NCBI RefSeq assembly: GCF_018320785.1
Contig: NC_054881.1
Location: 42,136,424-42,200,423 of the forward strand
Length of the DNA: 64,000 bases
Reading direction: 5' to 3'
Source: Cheilinus undulatus
Taxonomy: Eukaryota > Chordata > Actinopteri > Labriformes > Labridae
In this document: positions 59,001 through 64,000 of the stretch, piece after piece
How the letters are laid out: each line of letters starts with the position of its first letter
How positions within the stretch are numbered: position 1 is the stretch's first letter
Program-made: the position numbers and the translations under genes
Notes under the pieces: generated by a model
Databases searched by the model: none
Seen by the model: only the letters and a program-made list of their open reading frames with translations
What the model was told of the DNA's origin: nothing

Positions 59001-60961
59001 TAAATACAGAAAATTAGATGCAACAGACATGCTCTCAGCTGTAGCGCTGTTTCTGGTCTACCAGGTGTCTGTCGTTACCTTGGAGATGAACCGAACTTTT
59101 CGCTGCCCCATGTGGTCTCTCTCAGAGACCATCCATAAATCTGGTTTACTTCTCGGCCCTGTAACAAAGAAACAAACAGACACAGGCTTTCATGACCACA
59201 AAGCATGCTGGGATACACAGGATTCTAGACCAGGCTGGTGTGGATCGAATCTTATCATCCTCTTTTGGTCATGAGGTCAAAGTTAATCTAAACAGTTCAG
59301 TAAATGAAGCTGGTAGATGTTGATCTGTGATTGATCTGGTACTGAAGGATGTTTCATGTTCAGTCATTATAAATATTAAAGTTTAGAGGACTCCTGATTA
59401 AATATCATCTGTGATAGAACTAAAGACCTGAGACCTCTTTGTGGTCAGACCAGTGTTGTTTAGTCATTTATTTCTTGTTTTTTAAGCTTTAAACCACACA
59501 TCTGTTCTTTTATTCTACTCAAATCTTAATTCTAGTGTTCAGATTTTAACTATTTTTCCCTCCATACTACGGCCACATAAATGGACGTCATCAACAGTCA
59601 TCCTCCTCGGCACTGTAGATGTTTCCATGGCAACCAGAGACTCCACCAATCAGAGACATGGCTGTGAGACTCTAGGATTGTGGGTACTGTAGTATCTTTA
59701 GCTGAGATCATGAATAAACTTAAAGAGGTTGACATTTTCTGGAGTTTATATCATGGTTTTATACTCAGGTAGTTCACGGTCGGTCTACCGCTGATTTTTA
59801 TGATAAAAATTAAGTCATTAAATCACTTTAATTTTACTACAGGATCCAGACTGTAGAGCTCTAAACAACCAATCAACATCTACTCTCAAACTTACGGTCC
59901 TCTGGGGTCCTCATGGTGGCGTTGTTGCTCCACTCGCTCCAGTGTCCGTGTCCAGGTCGAGCGTTCTTACAGCTCACCTGGGACAGGTAAACTGTGTCAG
60001 GCTGCAAGCCCTGCAGTCTGAACGACTCAATATCTTTGGACAGGTCTCCATCAGGCACCTGAAGCATGGGACAGATAAAAAAATAAGATATCATATTCAT
60101 TTATCATATTAGAGACAAGAGGCCTGGTTTCTCCACCAGTCTGATTAATGCGGGTAATTATGACGAGGACAGGCCAGTGCTGTCCAGCTCCTGTTGACTT
60201 CCTGATTTAAATCCCCTCATATTTACCCAGCAGAAAAACCGACGTTTGGTTGTCAGTCATGAATTTATCAGAATGATGGGGAAAAGCTGTTGACAAGGTA
60301 CTTCCTTGTTTGCACTGGAAGCTGTCCTAGGATGCTCATGAGCTCTAAAGTACAGGTACCAGTGGCTTTCTCCCTCATTCTGATAAATGTATGCATGGAA
60401 ACTAAACATGGTTTCTGTTCAGTAAATACGTCTTATCAGGGAACATCTATCAATCTGTGGCCTATATTCAAAACAGGAAATAGTACACTGAGTAGACTAA
60501 GCAGTAATTGTTTTTAAATACGTCACAGTGGATAGACTCAGAAACAGGGAAGAGAGTGGGGAGAGACATGCAGTAAAGGGCCACAGGCCGGATTCAAACC
60601 CGGGCTGCCCGCATACATGGGTAGCGCCTTAAACCACTCGACCATCTGTGCACCCCGGAGTATATGGTTTTACCACCAAGTGTTCAAAAATCTCAATATA
60701 CAGGCACGCACCTCCACCAGCATTTCATCACAGCCTTCATTAAAACAAGTCAAAAAGCCCAGCTCAGAGAGCGTACGGGAGCGCTGGAAGTGATTTATAA
60801 TGAAGGAACTGTTCTTACACTTAAAAAGTAAAACTGAGCGACAGACAGAGGAGCAAAACAAGATCCTCATTTCCTGTCAATGACATTTACACAATAAATA
60901 AAGGCAATAAAGGCACAAAAAGCCTAAAAAATAAACCTTTAAAAAAAATATATATATATAC

Positions 60962-60992
<31 letters not shown>

Positions 60993-62310
60993 CATATATA
61001 TATATGTATATATATATATAAACAAACTCACGTAGCTCCAGGTGTGCGCTCCTTGGACACAGAATCTGATGCGATAGGTTAATCTGACATAGACTCTATC
61101 GATGGGGGGAGTCCACTTCAACACCATAGAGGTGGGAGTAATACTGGGCTCTGGCAGCAGCGTGACGTTTGACGGAGGATTGGTCTTCACTGAAACACAA
61201 AACACCAAAGTGTTATTATCTATGAGTCTGTGCTGCATGTTAACAATAAAAATGACATTATCATTGTTAATATCAAATATCTATCAATATAATGTTTATC
61301 AAAAACAAAGACAGATGTACAGAGACCATAGAGCCCCCCCCCCCCCCCAAACCATCCAGGGGGGTCCATACTTTGATCGTCAGTGCTGTCTGTAAAACGC
61401 GACCACTTCAGTCCCTCTATGCCGTCAGACTGAACTCACCAAAAAAGCCGGCGTCCTGTATCAGGCGGTCTGACTCCGCCACCCCCAGCAGGTTTTTAGC
61501 CTCCACCCAAATCTCCAGAGGTGTGTGAGTGGGGTAACTTCCCAATGTCACCTGACCGTTGGTTCTGGGTGTGATGGTTTGATTTATCTCTCCACTGAAA
61601 ACATGGAACCACAACAGGAACATGAAACAGACACAGAGTGTTTTTTGTCCTGGCGTTCCCGCCGGGGCTCATGTATGATGATGGCGTTAGGCTGTGGGCC
61701 AGTATACTCACGTCATCTGTTTTACGTAGAGCGTGTACGTGGTAGGAACTTCTTTGGTCTGACGTCCGCGGTCGTCCCACTTACAGCTGATCGCTTTCTG
61801 AGATGTGTCTTCTCCTGAAGAGCCACACGTCAAGTTCGCGGGTTTCTGCACGCCATCTGAAAAAACACGGTTAAATAATAACTGTCAGTGGATCACGCCG
61901 ACACATGACAGCTGTTTGATACGCACTCATCATCGTGAATCTAAGACCAGCATTCAACGTGCAGATGGCTAAATGTGGCAGGTCTGTCTGATGAAGAGGA
62001 CACCTACATCCTTTTCTCAGGTAAAGGCCGTGTATGAAGCGTCCCTGGTTGAGGACGACGTAGGGAGAAGGTTTGCGGCACAGACAGTAGAGCCACTCAG
62101 GTTTTTCCGAGTTAACAGTGAAGGTCACACTGAGGGCGGAGCTGTTGATCCTGGTGTAGAGCTCTCTGGGTAATGTAGTATCTGACAGATTCCAGTAGAG
62201 GTCATCTGAGGTCACCTCAGCCGTGTCGAGGATCACGCACGTCGCTGTGAAGTCTGAGCCAACCTCTATGACCGGAGACTGAGGGAACGTCATCAAGTGG
62301 TTCCGGGAAT
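52466..62310 (-). CDS. Interleukin-6 receptor subunit beta (gp130), all but the signal-peptide exon
   Basis: gp130 is the shared signal-transducing receptor of the IL-6 family, working through JAK and STAT3 at the cell surface. Fourteen exons join in phase: 62310-62008, 61856-61712, 61594-61440, 61189-61032, 60058-59896, 59158-59079, 58679-58448, 58266-58096, 57453-57352, 56639-56493, 56266-56126, 55937-55841, 53712-53631, 53038-52466; 848 codons plus stop. Order: Ig domain, cytokine-binding module with WSEWS, three fibronectin III domains, one TM helix (VIVVGVSLGFLFVFLMTVLL), box 1 (FWPRIPDPGES), the conserved EEHSSGIGGSSCMSSP and STVQYSSVV segment, the SESTQPLLDSEE internalisation motif, and two terminal YxPQ STAT3 sites (YMPQ, YRPQ). 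The tail and box 1 identify il6st rather than lifr or osmr. The second conserved cysteine pair of the cytokine module is not visible. The start lies right of the window. Confidence 0.95.
53120..53592. repeat. 15-bp-based minisatellite in il6st intron
   Basis: Units of CCTCATCCTAACAAA and longer composites (CTTTTTCTACCTTATCCTAA), about 30 copies. The right edge is about 40 bp from the donor of the box 1 exon. Confidence 0.88.
53631..53712 (-). CDS. il6st exon: box 1
   Basis: 82 nt, acceptor TTTAAG, donor CTGAAG|GTAAAA. Encodes IKENFWPRIPDPGESTIGNW plus SPDYSLK; WPxxPDP is the JAK-binding box 1. Confidence 0.95.
53745..54727. repeat. 16-bp minisatellite, left part
   Basis: Degenerate GATTAGAGTGAATCCT units (about 60) fill the intron between the TM and box 1 exons. 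Groups of units containing GAAGGGGGATTAGAG recur. The array is interrupted by the transposon 54731-55527 and continues at 55531-55830. Confidence 0.92.
54731..55527. mobile_element. PIF/Harbinger-like non-autonomous element, 797 bp
   Basis: Inverted ends AGGTCTTTACACACTGGGTC at 54731 and, on the minus strand from 55527, AGGCCTTTTCACACTGGGTC, with TAA on both sides (54728-54730 and 55528-55530). Inside are two diverged direct copies of about 165 bp (about 55010-55178 and 55175-55345), each with TCTGTTA(C/T)A, TATCCACA and purine-rich GGGAGGAGG tracts. No transposase. Confidence 0.85.
55531..55830. repeat. 16-bp minisatellite, right part
   Basis: Continuation of the GATTAGAGTGAATCCT array after the transposon. 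It ends about 10 bp from the donor of the TM exon. Confidence 0.88.
55841..55937 (-). CDS. il6st exon: transmembrane helix
   Basis: 97 nt, acceptor CATCTCAG, donor GACGT|GTGAGT. Encodes PGEIEVIVVGVSLGFLFVFL, then MTVLLCFYKKD with a basic stop-transfer end. Confidence 0.95.
56126..56266 (-). CDS. il6st exon: FnIII domain 6, second half
   Basis: 141 nt, acceptor CTCCAG, donor TACG|GTAAGA. Encodes VTLHGNSTSCTLTSLLPDTT, then YVTWITASTVAGSTPGSKHS and FTTAKY. Confidence 0.92.
56493..56639 (-). CDS. il6st exon: FnIII domain 6, first half
   Basis: 147 nt, acceptor GTGTAG, donor AAAG|GTACAC. Encodes PSVAPTVNLVGVPGRNKAHL, then RWTEVPPEKRGGFITNYTVY and YKTGEELK. Confidence 0.92.
56688..57050 (+). mobile_element. 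Possible Tc1/mariner-type fragment
   Basis: Begins TACAGTGGAAAGAAAAAGTC and contains an ATCAACCTTCAAGAATTTTGG tract resembling fish Tc1-type elements. No second end or coding frame was recognised. It is in an il6st intron. Confidence 0.45.
57352..57453 (-). CDS. il6st exon: FnIII domain 5, second half
   Basis: 102 nt, acceptor GGTGTAG, donor CGAG|GTAAAC. Encodes NLEEFECYTVSVYSIYSGWI, then SRPASVDVYLKQR. Confidence 0.93.
57645..58093. repeat. 20-bp minisatellite, about 22 copies, at an il6st donor
   Basis: Unit GTGGCTCAGGTGTTCTACCT. On the gene strand units read CCACAG|GTAGAACACC, repeating the core of the real donor ATCACAG|GTATGC at 58096/58095, from which the array starts. Confidence 0.93.
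58096..58266 (-). CDS. il6st exon: FnIII domain 5, first half
   Basis: 171 nt, acceptor TCCTTAG, donor CACAG|GTATGC. Encodes RPPVEELRVWPHEGRLMVEW, then QPLNSSGVTEFVVEWVRGPQ and DWQRETKATTRTHIT. Confidence 0.93.
58448..58679 (-). CDS. il6st exon: FnIII domain 4, second part
   Basis: 232 nt, acceptor CTTCCAG, donor CGAG|GTGAGT. Encodes EPVFANGRILHYDVKVYDHG and ARIWVSAVNSVGRSPEAYLG. NGRILHYDV aligns with the NGKILDYEV of gp130. Confidence 0.94.
58705..58945. repeat. 27-30-bp minisatellite in il6st intron
   Basis: About nine imperfect units of ACTGGTGTTAATACTGGTAT plus ATAA, starting about 25 bp from the exon acceptor at 58680. Confidence 0.85.
59079..59158 (-). CDS. il6st exon: FnIII domain 4, first part
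   Basis: 80 nt, acceptor GTTACAG, donor CCAAG|GTAACG. Encodes PRSKPDLWMVSERDHMGQRK and VRFISK. With the previous exon it restores EDRPRSKPDLW. Confidence 0.92.
59159..59895. other. il6st intron without array
   Basis: Single-copy looking intron; no exon or repeat recognised. Confidence 0.5.
59896..60058 (-). CDS. il6st exon: cytokine module domain 3, WSEWS
   Basis: 163 nt, acceptor GCTTCAG, donor GACC|GTAAGT. Encodes VPDGDLSKDIESFRLQGLQP, YLSQVSCKNARPG and GHWSEWSNNATMRTPED with the WSxWS signature. Confidence 0.95.
60263..60388. repeat. Inverted repeat, possible short MITE
   Basis: Arms ATTTATCAGAATGATGGGGA at 60263 (25-nt arm) and its near-complement at 60365-60388, with about 77 bp between. 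It could fold as a hairpin or be a MITE. No clear target duplication. Confidence 0.6.
60540..60657 (-). mobile_element. tRNA-derived SINE, reverse orientation
   Basis: Minus strand shows A box GATGGTCGAGTGGTTTAAGG (60647-60628) and B box GGTTTGAATCC (60600-60590) followed by the body shared with the SINE at 24058 (CCTTTACTGCATGTCTCTCC). The tail is worn. An AATAAAGGCAATAAAGGC tail of a further copy on the + strand is at 60893-60935. Confidence 0.82.
60945..61022. repeat. TA-rich microsatellite
   Basis: (TA)n interspersed with CA/TG steps, self-complementary, ending about 9 bp from the il6st donor at 61031. Confidence 0.95.
61032..61189 (-). CDS. il6st exon: cytokine module domain 3, first part
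   Basis: 158 nt, acceptor TTTCAG, donor AGCTAC|GTGAGT. Encodes KTNPPSNVTLLPEPSITPTS, then MVLKWTPPIDRVYVRLTYRI and FCVQGAHTWSY. Confidence 0.94.
61440..61594 (-). CDS. il6st exon: cytokine module domain 2, second half
   Basis: 155 nt, acceptor GTTTTCAG, donor TTTTG|GTGAGT. Encodes GEINQTITPRTNGQVTLGSY, then LEIWVEAKNLLGVAESDRLI. EIWVEAxNxLG aligns with gp130. No cysteine in this exon. Confidence 0.93.
61712..61856 (-). CDS. il6st exon: cytokine module domain 2, first half
   Basis: 145 nt, acceptor TTTTCAG, donor ATGAC|GTGAGT. Encodes GVQKPANLTCGSSGEDTSQK, AISCKWDD and TYTLYVKQM. One conserved Cys pair (C-x13-CKW). Confidence 0.93.
62008..62310 (-). CDS. il6st exon: N-terminal Ig domain
   Basis: 303 nt, acceptor CTCCACAG, donor GGAT|GTAGGT. 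Encodes SPVIEVGSDFTATCVILDTA, YWNLSDTTLPRELYTRINSS, ALSVTFTVN and WLYCLC. The exon starts in phase 1, so a signal-peptide exon must precede it. It was not found up to 64000. Confidence 0.93.
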
Positions 62311-62330
62311 CTGTGGAGCAGGAAAAGCAT

Positions 62331-63163
62331 AAAAACAACCTTTAACTGAAATATTCATCCAACAAACACCATGAAAACAACCTTTAACTGATATATTCAT
62401 CCATCAAACACCATGAAAACAACCTTTAACTGATATATTCATCCATCAAACACCATGAAAACAACCTTTAACTGATATATTCATCCATCAAACACCATAA
62501 AAACAACCTTTAACTGATATATTCATCCATCAAACACCATGAAAACAACCTTTAACTGATATATTCATCCATCAAACACCATGAAAACAACCTTTAACTG
62601 ATATATTCATCCATCAAACACCATGAAAACAACCTTTAACTGAAATATTCATCCATCAAACACCATGAAAACAACCTTTAACTGATATATTCATCCATCA
62701 AACACCATGAAAACAACCTTTAACTGATATATTCATCCATCAAACACCATGAAAACAACCTTTAACTGATATATTCATCCATCAAACACCATGAAAACAA
62801 CCTTTAACTGATATATTCATCCATCAAACACCATTAAATATAACTTTAACTGATATATTCATCCATCAAACACCATGAAAACAACCTTTAACTGATATAT
62901 TCATCCATCAAACACCATGAAAACAACCTTTAACTGATATATTCATCCATCAAACACCATAAAAACAACCTTTAACTGATATATTCATCCATCAAACACC
63001 ATGAAAACAACCTTTAACTGATATATTCATCCATCAAACCCCATGAAAACAACCTTTAACTGATATATTCATCCATCAAACACCATGAAAACAACCTTTA
63101 ACTGATATATTCATCCATCAAACACCATAAAAACAACCTTTAACTGATATATTCATCTATCGA
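62331..63163. repeat. 42-bp minisatellite, about 20 copies
   Basis: Unit AAAACAACCTTTAACTGATA plus TATTCATCCATCAAACACCA plus TG, highly homogeneous. It starts about 20 bp from the il6st Ig-exon acceptor, so the intron's branch site must lie in or beyond the repeat. Confidence 0.96.
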
Positions 63164-63915
63164 ACCATAACTGTCCACATGTTTATGATGGTTTGAAATA
63201 AAGTCAGATGTCCTGATTTAGAGTTTTACTTCTCCTTTTTGAAGCAGTTTTTTTCCTGTTTTTTTTTCACATCATTTGCTGAAACAGTGGTGTTGAATTT
63301 GAAAGACGCATCTTAGTTTTGTATTATATTTTGTGTAGAAACAGAATTTAAATGGTGAAAATCTTTTATTAATGCCGTTATCCTGCCTCATAGTTTCTAG
63401 GTCAGGCCAGTTCTAGATTGGGTCACGATGACTTGGACCACTTAAAGTGGGTTACCAGAGGAAAAGCTAGGGAAACAATCCAGTCACAATCTAGAATGTG
63501 CTTATTATTTATGATGTACAGCAGCAGATATTACTGATTTTTATCACACATGGTCAGTTTAAGATTTTTAACTTTTTCTGCTCGTCCTTATGACAAAGAC
63601 TGAAGTGAGACAGGACATGATATCTAAGGGAGATATGTAGTGGATTTATAGATTTTATGATGGGAGTCTAAAGAAATTAAAGTAAAAACAGGAAGTATTA
63701 TTATTCTATGAAGTGTGATCTTTAAGAGTTACCATTTAAAAAGCAGGAAGCAGAAAGACAATCACATAAACAGAAACACTACATAATTCATAAATACAGT
63801 TATAAACCCTGCCACTGTCCGGACGTCTATCAGCAGAAAGAATGATAATAATATAAATATTTAGAATATTAGATATTAATAGGAAAGAAGATACTGAGCA
63901 GCTATAACGCTATTT
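63164..63915. other. il6st upstream intron, unassigned
   Basis: AT-rich; no signal-peptide exon or other gene recognised. Confidence 0.5.
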
Positions 63916-64000
63916 CTACAACTACCAGAGGTGGAAAAAGTACCAGACTATTGCAGTCAAGCAAAAGTACCCTTACTCAGGTTTAAATCTACTTGAGTAG
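63916..64000 (+). mobile_element. Possible transposon end, cut by the window
   Basis: CCAGAGGTGGAAAAAGTACC, then AAGCAAAAGTACCCTTACTC and TACTTGAGTAG resemble the end of a common fish hAT-like element. Only the first 85 bp are visible. Confidence 0.5.

Noticed and set aside
52466-62310. lifr, osmr or il31ra instead of il6st
   Set aside because: Single cytokine module, six-domain layout and the SSGIGGSSCMSS/STVQYS/SESTQPLL tail fit gp130.
63164-64000. il6st signal-peptide exon
   Set aside because: No minus-strand ATG followed by a hydrophobic stretch and a phase-1 donor could be found.

Overview
The window is teleost (percomorph-type) nuclear DNA. It contains split vertebrate genes with GT-AG introns, one intronless-coding PUR gene, tRNA-derived SINEs, RTE-type LINE sequence, many Tc1/mariner, hAT and PIF/Harbinger-like transposon copies typical of fish, and a very high load of tandem repeats (by eye about a quarter of the bases). 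There are no bacterial operons, CRISPR arrays or rRNA genes. Species was not determined.

Four genes were recognised, all on the minus strand. (1) nrg1, 5' part, type III (CRD) form: first coding exon 11515-12265, first EGF exon 8150-8288 and alpha-type second EGF exon 5798-5865; the rest of the gene lies left of the window. (2) slc38a9, complete: 14 coding exons from 31913 down to 16946 that join without a phase conflict into 555 codons plus stop, with a probable non-coding exon 1 ending at 34368. (3) purg, one coding exon, 48230-49192. (4) il6st (gp130), 14 exons from 62310 down to 52466, joining into 848 codons plus stop and lacking only the signal-peptide end, which should lie right of the window. 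All exon edges were set by hand from GT/AG signals, phase continuity and homology remembered for the families.

Layout: 1-5.4 kb, two large minisatellites, a mariner fragment and a PIF/Harbinger-like element. 5.8-13 kb, nrg1 with a Tc1 copy and pyrimidine-rich arrays in its introns. 13.5-16.4 kb, a Tc1/mariner remnant, a 22-bp array derived from it, and another array. 16.9-34.5 kb, slc38a9 with nested transposons in introns 2 and 14, a 33-bp VNTR at the exon 13 donor and a 77-bp VNTR at the exon 1 donor. 34.5-48 kb, gene-poor: hAT-like elements, a three-level transposon nest at 39.2-42.0 kb and four long arrays, one of which repeats the PBX-MEIS decamer about 30 times. 48.2-49.7 kb, purg and its CpG-rich 5' region. 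49.8-52 kb, two arrays and a cluster of co-oriented CTCF-like motifs. 52.4-62.3 kb, il6st, with minisatellites in many introns.

The genes do not form one pathway: nrg1 is an ErbB ligand, slc38a9 a lysosomal arginine sensor for mTORC1, purg a purine-rich nucleic-acid binder and il6st the shared IL-6 family receptor. The most unusual signal is that three intronic minisatellites (slc38a9 introns 1 and 13, and the il6st intron after the exon at 58096-58266) begin exactly at a real splice donor and repeat its core in many units. In the 77-bp array each unit also carries a branch-point-like and an acceptor-like signal.
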